A DNA stretch of 5,079 nucleotides from Mucilaginibacter sp. (GCA_028288315.1 JAQBNY010000126.1:1-5079), one strand, 5' to 3'. Counted from the first letter of the stretch, positions 1-5,079 are shown. Numbers and translations are program-made. The notes: generated from the letters alone by a model not told the origin.

Positions 1-69
1 ATGGCAGGATTCGAACCTGCGGCCTCCACATCCCAAATGTGGCGCGATACCGGGCTACGCTACATCCCG
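1..69 (-). tRNA. tRNA-Pro(UGG), 3' end truncated by window edge
   Basis: Read on the minus strand, the sequence folds as a proline tRNA. It starts CGGGATG (5' acceptor strand), followed by a D arm containing AGCCCGGTA. The anticodon stem is CCACA/TGTGG around the loop TTTGGGA, giving anticodon TGG. The T arm is GCAGG-TTCGAAT-CCTGC. Only CAT of the 3' acceptor strand is present; the expected CCCG, the discriminator base and any CCA lie outside the window, so about five or more nucleotides are missing. The gene decodes CCN proline codons, most likely all of them through a modified U34. A strong promoter lies immediately upstream, so it is probably transcribed independently of the hydrolase gene that precedes it on the same strand. 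Confidence 0.95.
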
Positions 70-79
70 ATTGGGATTG

Positions 80-110
80 CAAAGGTAGCTTTTTTAGTAA
101 GTGCTGCAAA
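80..110 (-). promoter_or_regulatory. Bacteroidota-type promoter of tRNA-Pro
   Basis: On the minus strand, TTTG (110-107) is followed by exactly 19 nt and then TACCTTTG (87-80). This matches the Bacteroidota primary sigma factor consensus TTTG-N19-TAnnTTTG. The -7 element ends 10 nt before the tRNA 5' end at 69, which leaves a very short 5' leader for RNase P to remove. It is the best promoter match in the window and one of the stronger hints of phylum. Confidence 0.85.
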
Positions 111-167
111 TTTTTTTTTAAAGAATCTAAAGACCCCGTTCTAACCAATTCATTTGCAAAAGTTTAG

Positions 168-188
168 TTGTAAAAAAATATTTTACAA
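168..188 (-). terminator. weak AT-only hairpin after the hydrolase gene
   Basis: TTGTAAAA (168-175) and TTTTACAA (181-188) are perfect 8-bp inverted arms around a 5-nt loop, about 45 nt downstream of the hydrolase stop codon. A hairpin here could help end the hydrolase transcript before the tRNA promoter. The stem has only two G-C pairs and no clean T-run follows it on the minus strand, so the terminator call is tentative. The rest of the gap between the tRNA and the hydrolase stop shows no open frame of interest. Confidence 0.3.
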
Positions 189-233
189 GGCTCTTTATTT
201 GCTTTAAAATTGAATAGCACGCATATTTTTGAA

Positions 234-1019
234 TTAATTACGGCTTAACCAATTCAATATATAATCAGCATCTTTTTCCCAACCAGGCTGGCCTAATACA
301 AAATGATTACGGTTCTTAAACTCCTTGTAATCTAAAACAGAACCATTAGGCACATATTTTTTATAGTTGCGATTGTTTAAATGCGCAGGAATAATATTGT
401 CTGTACTGCCAGATGTGAGCAATAATGGTGCATGCGCTTTTTCATAATCAACCTTTGCCGCCGCAGTTAAACCTCCCCTGGCTACTGTTTTAGATTCGGG
501 TATAGTAAACGTTGCATAAGCTGCTGTTTGCTCTTCTAAAGGCATTGTATTAACAAAGGCGTATTGCCAATCTTTAAATGACATAAGGTATGTTTTTTTA
601 ATTGAAGTAAACAAACCCAATGATTTCCAGCCGGCCTTGAGAAAAGAGAACTCATACGGAAATACACCCAATGTAGGTACCGAATGTATGGCTACAGCTT
701 TAGCGGTCAAATCACGGTTAAGAATAATTTGGGTTATTAGCCCACCTAATGAATGCCCAATTACAATGGGCTTTTCAGCGTTTGAACTTACTATACTTGC
801 GTAATAGTCTATTAATTCTGTTAAAGTTAATGCCGCAAGATCAGTATCATTAGGTTGCCTGTCGCGCAGTTGCTGTGTTGTTCCATCTTTAAAAGGCCAG
901 GCCGGTGCTACTGTAGTATAGCCTTTACTTTCAAAGTACCTGCGCCATTCATCCCAACAAGTATTGCTTACAAATGCGCCGGTTACAAATACAATATTTT
1001 TGGTTTTGGCATTTTCCAT
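234..1019 (-). CDS. alpha/beta hydrolase family protein
   Basis: This 261-residue protein has the size and motif order of a single-domain alpha/beta hydrolase (Abhydrolase_6-like). An N-terminal beta strand runs into VTGAF (residues 12-16), in the usual place of the oxyanion-hole HG motif. The nucleophile elbow is GHSLGG with Ser90. TSGSTDNIIP supplies the likely acid Asp207, and NRNHF supplies His239, so the catalytic triad is complete. The segment between about residues 115 and 185 is probably the lid. No signal peptide or membrane helix is seen, so it should be cytoplasmic. Such enzymes cleave esters, lactones or similar bonds, and the substrate cannot be told from sequence. The ATG at 1019 has no Shine-Dalgarno sequence, which is normal for Bacteroidota. 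Both flanking genes lie on the same strand, but a separate promoter upstream suggests a single-gene unit. Confidence 0.9.
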   Translation of the reverse strand: MENAKTKNIVFVTGAFVSNTCWDEWRRYFESKGYTTVAPAWPFKDGTTQQLRDRQPNDTDLAALTLTELIDYYASIVSSNAEKPIVIGHSLGGLITQIILNRDLTAKAVAIHSVPTLGVFPYEFSFLKAGWKSLGLFTSIKKTYLMSFKDWQYAFVNTMPLEEQTAAYATFTIPESKTVARGGLTAAAKVDYEKAHAPLLLTSGSTDNIIPAHLNNRNYKKYVPNGSVLDYKEFKNRNHFVLGQPGWEKDADYILNWLSRN

Positions 1020-1097
1020 GAAAATTTCAATAAAATGTGTAGAGAAATAATAGGAATATCGAAGCTGACATCAATTTATCTACTGAAAATCAACACT

Positions 1098-1127
1098 TAA
1101 ATATACACAAACAGAGTTATAAAACAA
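1098..1127 (-). promoter_or_regulatory. probable promoter of the hydrolase gene
   Basis: On the minus strand, TTG (1127-1125) is followed by a 19-nt spacer and then TATATTTA (1105-1098), which matches TAnnTTTG at seven of eight positions (counting the two free positions) with the optimal spacing. Transcription would begin near 1091-1095 and leave a leader of roughly 70 nt before the ATG at 1019. It lies in the gap between the DUF1801 stop and the hydrolase start, so the two genes need not share a transcript. Confidence 0.5.
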
Positions 1128-1154
1128 CTTATAGGAATATTATTAGGTTATATT

Positions 1155-1550
1155 TTACTGGATGGATGCAACTATCATTTCATGCAAAACATCTTCATTA
1201 ATGTCGGCCAATCTTCTAATGTATACACATGCTACTCCCGACCTGTGCTTACCTAATTTTTGCATTAATAATTCCTTTCCCGTATAGTTTTGTGCTAAGT
1301 ATAAGGAGAATTCTTTTGCTCGGGGAGAAAAACCAGCTTTTGGCGAATCACCTTCATGGCCGCTGGCATATTTATAATGATAGCTGCCAAAACCAATAAT
1401 TGCACTGCCCCACATTTTAGGTTCAAAACCGGTTGCTTCTTTCATAATTTCCATCAGGCGGAAACTATCTACACGTTTAGCGTTGTCAGTTATGGTATTT
1501 AAAAAATCGACAACGCTTTGGGAGGTTTCTGTAGTTTTATTTTTCGCCAT
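1155..1550 (-). CDS. DUF1801 domain-containing protein (YdhG-like)
   Basis: From the ATG at 1550 this is a 131-residue protein that matches the DUF1801 (YdhG-like) family as I recall it. The recognisable motifs are MWG..IIGFGSYHYKYASGHEGD (residues 46-68), FSPRAKEFSLYLA (74-86) and LGKHRSGVACVYIRRLADI (99-117). The fold is thought to resemble the YjbR/CyaY group, but the function is unknown. There is no signal peptide or membrane segment, so it is probably cytoplasmic. The frame stays open to an ATG at 1619, but those 23 extra codons would lie on the terminator hairpin of the upstream reductase gene and have no family similarity that I recognise, so 1550 is preferred. No Shine-Dalgarno sequence is present. 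An inverted repeat lies 10 nt upstream of the chosen start. No good promoter match was found, so it may depend on a weak promoter or on read-through. Confidence 0.88.
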   Translation of the reverse strand: MAKNKTTETSQSVVDFLNTITDNAKRVDSFRLMEIMKEATGFEPKMWGSAIIGFGSYHYKYASGHEGDSPKAGFSPRAKEFSLYLAQNYTGKELLMQKLGKHRSGVACVYIRRLADINEDVLHEMIVASIQ

Positions 1551-1560
1551 GGTGAATAGG

Positions 1561-1580
1561 CTTGGTTGGCCCAAACCAAG
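1561..1580. promoter_or_regulatory. 7-6-7 inverted repeat before DUF1801 start
   Basis: CTTGGTT (1561-1567) and AACCAAG (1574-1580) are perfect inverted arms around GGCCCA. The repeat ends 10 nt upstream of the DUF1801 ATG at 1550. In RNA it would form a hairpin in the leader; in DNA it could be a regulator site. The repeat itself is plain to see, but any function is inferred from position only. Confidence 0.4.
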
Positions 1581-1595
1581 ATAAGAATATTTAAC

Positions 1596-1632
1596 AAAAA
1601 AATAGGACTTCCATCTCACAGGAAGCCCTATT
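1596..1632 (-). terminator. intrinsic terminator of the OYE operon
   Basis: On the minus strand, AATAGGGCTTCC (1632-1621), the loop TGTGAGAT and GGAAGTCCTATT (1612-1601) form a 12-bp stem with a single G-U wobble. The sequence runs directly into seven consecutive T (1602-1596). That is a textbook rho-independent terminator, 61 nt downstream of the reductase stop codon and correctly oriented for it. Its position also argues that the DUF1801 gene starts at 1550 and not at 1619. Confidence 0.88.
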
Positions 1633-1693
1633 ATTAACTTAATTTTTAAGAATCATGTATCACTTATTTCAGTAATACAGCTTATAAGTGAAC

Positions 1694-2794
1694 TTACAAC
1701 AGCTCAGCTAGTGCTTCCTTAGAGAAACCTTTTAATTCGCCGGTTCGGTTCTCACGAATCTTTTGCACCCAGGCTGCATCAGCCAGTAAGGGCCTGCCTA
1801 CGGCAACCAGGTCAAAATCTCCACGATCCATCCTGCGTAACAGTTCAGTCAGGGAACTTGGCTCGGAGCTCTCTCCTCTGAAGGCAGCAAGAAACTCTCC
1901 TGATAATCCTACCGATCCTACAGTAATGGTTGCTTTACCAGTAAGCTTTTTAGCCCATCCGGCAAAATTAAGATCAGAACCTTCAAACTCGGGCTCCCAG
2001 AAACGACGTTGCGAACAATGGAATATGTCAACACCGGCATCTGCCATAGGCTGTAGCCAAGCTTCCATCTCTGCAGGAGTTGCAGCTAACTTATGAGTAT
2101 AGTCAATTGATTTCCATTGCGATAAGCGCATAATAATGGTAAAATCATCGCCTACTTGCCTGCGTACTTCTTTAATTACCTCCAAAGCAAATTTACTCCG
2201 CTCAATAATTGTTTTTCCGCCATAACTATCTGTGCGCTTATTTGTCACGTCCCAAAAAAACTGGTCTATCAGATAACCGTGCGCTCCATGAATCTCTACA
2301 CAATCAAAACCAAGCCTTTTAGCATCTGCAGCTGCGCGACCATAGGCTAAAATGGCATTTTCAATATCTTCCGTTGTCATTGCATTACCGTTTGTTATAC
2401 CCGGACGAAGGATACCTGAAGGTCCCTCAAAAGGCTGTGAAGGTAACCATCCGGAATGATGGTTGTCCATTATCCCCATATGCCAAATCTGCGGCCCCAT
2501 GCTGCCGCCTTCGCGGTGTACATTATTGATAACGTTTTGCCAGCCAGCTAATGCCTTCTCACCATAAAAATGAGGAATGTTTGCATCATTAGACGAGGAA
2601 ACGCGATCAATTACTGTCCCTTCAGACAATATCAACCCAACATCACCCGCGGCACGTTTGGCGTAGTAAGCCGCAACATCCTGGGTTGGTATACCATCCG
2701 GAGAAAAAGAGCGCGTCATAGGCGCCATTACAATGCGGTTTTTAATATTTAACGATTTCAAACTAAACGGTTTGAACAAATTTGCTGTACTCAT
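1694..2794 (-). CDS. Old Yellow Enzyme family NAD(P)H:flavin oxidoreductase / alkene reductase
   Basis: This 366-residue protein is a complete FMN-dependent TIM-barrel reductase of the Old Yellow Enzyme family (Oxidored_FMN, COG1902). The N-terminal LFKPFSLKSLNIKNRIVMAPMTR (6-28) is the first strand and FMN-binding loop. Thr27 stands where the YqjM-type enzymes carry Cys, so it resembles classical OYEs there. GPQIWHMG (100-107) is the next flavin contact. EIHGAHGYLIDQF (167-179) holds the substrate-anchoring pair His169/His172 and the likely proton donor Tyr174. NKRTDSYGG (185-193) follows. VGRPLLADAAWV near the C-terminus is the FMN phosphate site. Known relatives use NAD(P)H to reduce activated C=C bonds in enones, quinones, nitro compounds or nitrate esters; the substrate here is unknown. 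The ATG at 2794 follows the ArsR-type gene by 20 nt with no terminator, so the two form an operon. No Shine-Dalgarno sequence is seen. Confidence 0.95.
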   Translation of the reverse strand: MSTANLFKPFSLKSLNIKNRIVMAPMTRSFSPDGIPTQDVAAYYAKRAAGDVGLILSEGTVIDRVSSSNDANIPHFYGEKALAGWQNVINNVHREGGSMGPQIWHMGIMDNHHSGWLPSQPFEGPSGILRPGITNGNAMTTEDIENAILAYGRAAADAKRLGFDCVEIHGAHGYLIDQFFWDVTNKRTDSYGGKTIIERSKFALEVIKEVRRQVGDDFTIIMRLSQWKSIDYTHKLAATPAEMEAWLQPMADAGVDIFHCSQRRFWEPEFEGSDLNFAGWAKKLTGKATITVGSVGLSGEFLAAFRGESSEPSSLTELLRRMDRGDFDLVAVGRPLLADAAWVQKIRENRTGELKGFSKEALAELL

Positions 2795-2814
2795 ATGTTG
2801 TATTTTGTTATATG

Positions 2815-3117
2815 CTATATTTCTTCTGTAATGAATTGGCTTAATGTTAAAAAAGCCTCCTCATTTCTTTTATAATAGGTCCACTGGCCTATTCGTGTAG
2901 ATTTAAGTAAACCCGCCTTTTGCAGTATGGATAAATACTCCGAAATTGTTGACTGGTTTAAACCTGCCTTTTGCTGAATCTGGCCGACGCAAACACCTAC
3001 CTGGTGTATATCTTCATGCTCCTGAGGTGGAAAATATCTCTCAGGTTCTTTTAACCAATGTAAAATTTGCAAACGGGTTTTGTTTGATAAGGCTTTAAAG
3101 ATTTCTAACTGATCCAT
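2815..3117 (-). CDS. ArsR-family winged-helix transcriptional regulator
   Basis: This 100-residue protein is a small winged-helix regulator of the ArsR/SmtB type and of normal family length. FKALSNKTRLQILHWL (7-22) is the typical first helix pair. CVGQIQQKAGLNQSTISEYLSILQKAGLLK (43-72) is the helix-turn-helix with its recognition helix. TRIGQWTYYKRNEEA (74-88) is the beta wing. The metal-binding ELCVCDL motif of classic ArsR is absent. Cys43 is the only cysteine, in the sequence GVCVG, with His34 and His38 nearby, so redox or electrophile sensing is possible but unproven. The FPPQ segment (29-32) and GVC...GQWTYYKR pattern resemble a subfamily I recall as common in bacteria. The gene is first in an operon with the OYE reductase, stop to start 20 nt, and probably represses its own promoter. 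There is no alternative Met start. The stop codon is TAG. Confidence 0.93.
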   Translation of the reverse strand: MDQLEIFKALSNKTRLQILHWLKEPERYFPPQEHEDIHQVGVCVGQIQQKAGLNQSTISEYLSILQKAGLLKSTRIGQWTYYKRNEEAFLTLSQFITEEI

Positions 3118-3121
3118 AAGT

Positions 3122-3153
3122 CAAAGATATATCGACTTTTTCCGATATTCCAA
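3122..3153 (-). promoter_or_regulatory. promoter of the arsR-type/OYE operon
   Basis: On the minus strand, TTG (3153-3151), a 21-nt spacer and TATCTTTG (3129-3122) form a Bacteroidota-type promoter. The -7 element matches TAnnTTTG exactly. The spacer is slightly longer than the 19-nt optimum. The -7 element ends only 4 nt before the A of the ATG at 3117, so transcription should start at or within a couple of bases of the start codon. Confidence 0.65.
3129..3148. promoter_or_regulatory. candidate operator (6-8-6 inverted repeat)
   Basis: ATATCG (3129-3134) and CGATAT (3143-3148) are perfect inverted arms around ACTTTTTC. The repeat fills the spacer between the -33 and -7 elements of the operon promoter, where a bound ArsR-type dimer would block RNA polymerase. 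AT-rich inverted repeats in this position are common for ArsR family sites. The assignment to the adjacent regulator is inferred from position. Confidence 0.5.
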
Positions 3154-3155
3154 TT

Positions 3156-3167
3156 AACTATATAGTT
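3156..3167. repeat. perfect 12-bp palindrome AACTATATAGTT
   Basis: A perfect palindrome lies just upstream of the -33 element of the operon promoter. It could be a second regulator half of the operator region. However, perfect 12-mers are expected about once by chance in a window of this size and AT content, so it is recorded only for its location. Confidence 0.25.
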
Positions 3168-3236
3168 TTGACAAATCACAGATAATTAGCCCACGATATG
3201 AGAATGGCATGACGGATGATACTTAACCAGTTTTTG

Positions 3237-4682
3237 TCAGAAAATCCTCCGGCCAACTTTGGTAGTTTTTAAAGGCAGTGTAACCCAAAACACTGAACCT
3301 TCTCCCTCCTGGCTGCTTACGCCCATCCGGCCGCCGTGTCGCCGGATAATCTCCTGCGATATATATAGGCCCAGGCCCAGGCCGCGAAAGTTGTTCCGTG
3401 CCTCGCCTTCTACCCTGTAAAAGCGTTCAAATATCTTTTTCTGCTTACTTTCAGGGATACCTATCCCCTTGTCTTGCACTTCTATACGTGCAAAGTCCTG
3501 TTGTTGCTCGATGGTGATCTCAACACTGTCAGCGGCAGGAGAATATTTGACGGCATTAGTGATCATGTTGGTAATCACCTGGCTTATGCGGTCGCGATCG
3601 GCGTGTACCGACAAAGTTCCTGAAGCGGTAACGTTGAGCCGGTGCGTGTCTGTTGTGGCCTGTATGGCTTCGGTAACTTCCTGAACACAGGCGACCAAGT
3701 CAAACCATTCGAAATGATAATATAACTCCCCGGCCTTGATACGGGTCATGTTCAGCATGTCCTCAATCAGTCCGAGCAATTTGTCCAGCTGAATTTCCAT
3801 CCGTTCAATGAGGTGAATATCTGTTAAGCGGCCTTCCTTCTTGTGCTTGCTCTTAACCAGCTGCAAAAAGCCTTTTAGCGATGTTATGGGTGTTTTAAGT
3901 TCATGGGAGGCCATGTGAACAAAATCTTCCTGCGTTTTATCCTGTTCCACCCTTTCGCTGATATTCCGATAATGAAAAATCAGTGCTTTAATGCGTGGGT
4001 CACACAGCAAATTGGTCACACAGGCTTCAGCCCAAATCCACCGGCCGTCTTTGGTGAGCAGGCGTTGTACAAAAATGTGGTAACCGGTGCCACGGAGCAG
4101 CAGTTTTAAGAAATCGTATTTAAACCTTGCAACTTCTTCAGGGTGAATGAGGTTGAAGATGTTGCTGCCTTTGAATTCTTCGTTGCTGTACCCCAAAATA
4201 CCCTCGTGTAACGGTCCTGCCAAAATCACATTAGCATCCTCATCAACCATGAAGAACCCTTCCGAATCCTGTTCGATGATAGCCCTGAACTTTTCTTCGC
4301 TTTCGCTGATCCTGGCTTGTTTTAATTCAATAATAAAAATGAGCATCGTAATGAACAGAGCTTCCAGCACATACACTGTAATGACCGTTAAATTAAAGGG
4401 GTGTACAAAAATCAGTGCTGCGACCATTGTTGAAAGCGTGGCGTATAAAGACGACCTGCACCCGCCATACCAGGCGCTTATCATAACTGTTCCAAAATAA
4501 AGCATGAACGGCACACGCCGTCCTACGGATTCAAACAAATGAAATGTAAAATAACTGGCGAGGGCAGTAAGTAGCAGGGGCAAAAGAAGCTTTAGCCACA
4601 GTGGCCGCTGCTTGATCTTTTTCAGGTCCCAGATATACTGTTTAAGCCGCTCAGTGTCTGAGACATTTGTTGCTGTTGCCAT
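3237..4682 (-). CDS. membrane sensor histidine kinase (DUF4118-like, PAS, HisKA, HATPase_c)
   Basis: This 481-residue protein is a complete hybrid-free histidine kinase. Four hydrophobic stretches at about residues 30-49, 57-73, 79-97 and 99-118 resemble the DUF4118 module of KdpD-like sensors, leaving almost no periplasmic domain. A PAS domain spans about 126-246 and ends in the PAC-like HYRNISERVEQD. HisKA follows with FVHMASHELKTP, phosphoacceptor His260. HATPase_c has the N box NMITNAVKYSP (Asn372, Asn376), G1 box DKGIGIP (Asp404), F box FERF (418-421) and G2 box GLGLGLY (435-440). All catalytic motifs are intact, so it should autophosphorylate and pass phosphate to a response regulator, none of which is encoded nearby; it is an orphan within this window. 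The signal is unknown, probably membrane-borne or cytoplasmic. The ATG at 4682 has no Shine-Dalgarno sequence. The catalytic half is visibly richer in GC than the other genes here. Confidence 0.95.
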   Translation of the reverse strand: MATATNVSDTERLKQYIWDLKKIKQRPLWLKLLLPLLLTALASYFTFHLFESVGRRVPFMLYFGTVMISAWYGGCRSSLYATLSTMVAALIFVHPFNLTVITVYVLEALFITMLIFIIELKQARISESEEKFRAIIEQDSEGFFMVDEDANVILAGPLHEGILGYSNEEFKGSNIFNLIHPEEVARFKYDFLKLLLRGTGYHIFVQRLLTKDGRWIWAEACVTNLLCDPRIKALIFHYRNISERVEQDKTQEDFVHMASHELKTPITSLKGFLQLVKSKHKKEGRLTDIHLIERMEIQLDKLLGLIEDMLNMTRIKAGELYYHFEWFDLVACVQEVTEAIQATTDTHRLNVTASGTLSVHADRDRISQVITNMITNAVKYSPAADSVEITIEQQQDFARIEVQDKGIGIPESKQKKIFERFYRVEGEARNNFRGLGLGLYISQEIIRRHGGRMGVSSQEGEGSVFWVTLPLKTTKVGRRIF

Positions 4683-4686
4683 GGCC

Positions 4687-4704
4687 TGATTTACAGGTAA
4701 ATCA
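4687..4704. promoter_or_regulatory. 8-2-8 dyad at the histidine kinase start
   Basis: TGATTTAC (4687-4694) and GTAAATCA (4697-4704) are perfect inverted arms separated by AG. The dyad ends 4 nt upstream of the kinase ATG at 4682. The near-zero spacing suits a dimeric DNA-binding protein better than an RNA hairpin, although a 7-bp stem with a 4-nt loop is possible. No convincing promoter was found for the kinase gene, so its relation to the transcription start is unknown. Confidence 0.5.
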
Positions 4705-4859
4705 AAAGATGAAGCCCGGAACGGAACGTAGATAAAGAAGCAACTTAAAGTTATTGATGGGTTTACAACCTTTTAGGAGTAACAAACCCCTATGCCTGTT
4801 GTTTTATAAAACTATTTTCATTACGCCAACAGTGGACTGCTGATGTAATAATGGCCCCG

Positions 4860-4867
4860 TACCTTTA
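4860..4867 (+). promoter_or_regulatory. possible -7 element for the lipoprotein gene
   Basis: TACCTTTA differs from the exact TACCTTTG element of the tRNA promoter only in its last base. No good TTG lies 19-20 nt upstream; CTG at 4837-4839 is the nearest match. If used, transcription would start around 4872 and the leader would be about 80 nt, including the whole hairpin at 4885-4951. Confidence 0.3.
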
Positions 4868-4884
4868 GAATAAGCATTTATCGA

Positions 4885-4951
4885 AGCTTTTTTTTGATAT
4901 CAGCATCTTCTAAACATTATTAAAATAATGCTGTTATCCTTAAAAGAAGCT
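4885..4951 (+). promoter_or_regulatory. long imperfect hairpin abutting the lipoprotein start codon
   Basis: Three nested stems line up. AGCTTTTTTT (4885-4894) pairs with AAAAGAAGCT (4942-4951) with one G-U. GATA (4896-4899) pairs with TATC (4935-4938). CAGCAT (4901-4906) pairs with ATGCTG (4928-4933). That gives about 20 base pairs around a 21-nt loop and ends 2 nt before the ATG at 4954. An alternative inner fold CATTAT-TAAA-ATAATG (4915-4930) shares bases with the CAGCAT stem, so the two are mutually exclusive. Such a structure could mask the purine-rich AAAAGAAG segment next to the start. Function is inferred only. Confidence 0.45.
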
Positions 4952-4953
4952 AC

Positions 4954-5079
4954 ATGAAAAAATATATCATCATTGTAGCACTTGGGCTAGGTATGGCTTT
5001 GGGTGCGTGTAAAGGAAACGGAAGTACTGGAGCTGACACTAAGTCGGCAAAATCCGACTCGCCAGGTTTAAATGATGGC
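4954..5079 (+). CDS. putative lipoprotein, 3' end beyond window
   Basis: The frame opens with ATG at 4954 and stays open for 42 codons to the window end. The start MKKYIIIVALGLGMALGAC is a typical lipoprotein signal: two lysines, a hydrophobic core and the lipobox LGAC with Cys19 as the lipidation site. The mature part begins CKGNGSTGADTKSAKSDSPG, a low-complexity Gly/Ser/Lys-rich linker usual in Bacteroidota lipoproteins. No strongly acidic export signal directly follows the cysteine, so surface exposure is not indicated and a periplasm-facing position is more likely. The functional domain lies outside the window and cannot be named. The gene is divergent from the histidine kinase and is preceded by a long potential hairpin. 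Confidence 0.8.
   Translation, partial: MKKYIIIVALGLGMALGACKGNGSTGADTKSAKSDSPGLNDG

Larger units (their letters stand above)
4683..4953. other. divergent intergenic region between kinase and lipoprotein genes
   Basis: This 271-nt stretch separates two divergent genes and should hold both their promoters. It contains the 8-2-8 dyad at its left end, a perfect 12-bp palindrome GTTTTATAAAAC at 4801-4812, a weak plus-strand -7 match at 4860-4867 and a long imperfect hairpin at its right end. I see no credible short gene or structured RNA beyond these. Confidence 0.7.

Noticed and set aside
142..256. Direct repeat TAACCAATTCA at 142-152 and 246-256
   Set aside because: Only 11 AT-rich bases, one copy lies inside the hydrolase coding end, and no element boundaries or target duplications accompany it.
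855..1100. Plus-strand open frame of 81 codons overlapping the hydrolase gene
   Set aside because: It is antisense to a well-supported hydrolase, has no recognisable motif and runs through the hydrolase start and promoter region.
1117..1133. Weak hairpin TATAA-AACAAC-TTATA after the DUF1801 gene
   Set aside because: Only five A-T pairs, too weak for a terminator; part of it overlaps the better supported hydrolase promoter.
3169..3239. Inverted repeat TGACAAA / TTTGTCA spanning the kinase-regulator gap
   Set aside because: The 7-bp arms are 57 nt apart with no T-run in the right place, so it does not look like a terminator; chance is sufficient.
4147..4500. Plus-strand open frame of 117 codons inside the histidine kinase gene
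   Set aside because: It is antisense to the membrane and PAS regions of an intact kinase, and its translation shows no domain features. Smaller plus-strand frames inside the kinase and reductase genes were rejected for the same reason.
4801..4812. Perfect palindrome GTTTTATAAAAC
   Set aside because: A 12-bp AT-rich palindrome is expected by chance in this length, and nothing nearby ties it to a promoter.
1..5079. Possible novel defence system, mobile island or CRISPR array
   Set aside because: The tRNA at the left edge is a common integration target, but no integrase, attachment repeat, transposase, phage or toxin gene is present, and all genes belong to ordinary housekeeping or regulatory families.

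Overview
The window looks like a chromosomal segment of a Bacteroidota bacterium, probably a Sphingobacteriaceae member of the Mucilaginibacter/Pedobacter type. This rests on TTTG-N19-TACCTTTG style promoter elements (the Bacteroidota -33/-7 signature), start codons without Shine-Dalgarno sequences, moderate to low GC, and the general look of the proteins. The genus is an inference. Almost everything is read from the minus strand. Only the partial gene at the right edge is on plus.

Layout, left to right. (1) A tRNA-Pro(UGG), minus strand, cut by the window edge inside its acceptor stem, with a textbook promoter just upstream. (2) An alpha/beta hydrolase with a complete Ser90-Asp207-His239 triad and its own likely promoter. 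(3) A DUF1801 protein of unknown function, best started at 1550 because any longer start would run through the terminator of the next gene. (4) A two-gene operon transcribed leftwards: an ArsR-type winged-helix regulator followed after 20 nt by an Old Yellow Enzyme family flavin reductase, closed by a clear intrinsic terminator at 1596-1632. The operon promoter has an inverted repeat between its -33 and -7 elements, and the -7 element lies so close to the ATG that the mRNA may be leaderless. (5) A membrane histidine kinase with a DUF4118-like four-helix sensor, a PAS domain and a complete HisKA/HATPase_c core; no response regulator is visible. (6) A 271-nt divergent intergenic region with an 8-2-8 dyad touching the kinase start and a long imperfect hairpin touching the start of (7), a plus-strand lipoprotein gene cut by the window end.

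Functionally, the best supported unit is the regulator/reductase pair. By analogy with other repressor-OYE pairs (such as NemR-NemA, whose repressor is of a different family), it may be an autoregulated response to reactive electrophiles. The other genes look independently transcribed. I see no mobile element, CRISPR array, phage gene or recognisable defence system. The most interesting undescribed signals are regulatory: the operator/promoter arrangement of the ArsR-OYE operon and the structured leader of the lipoprotein gene.
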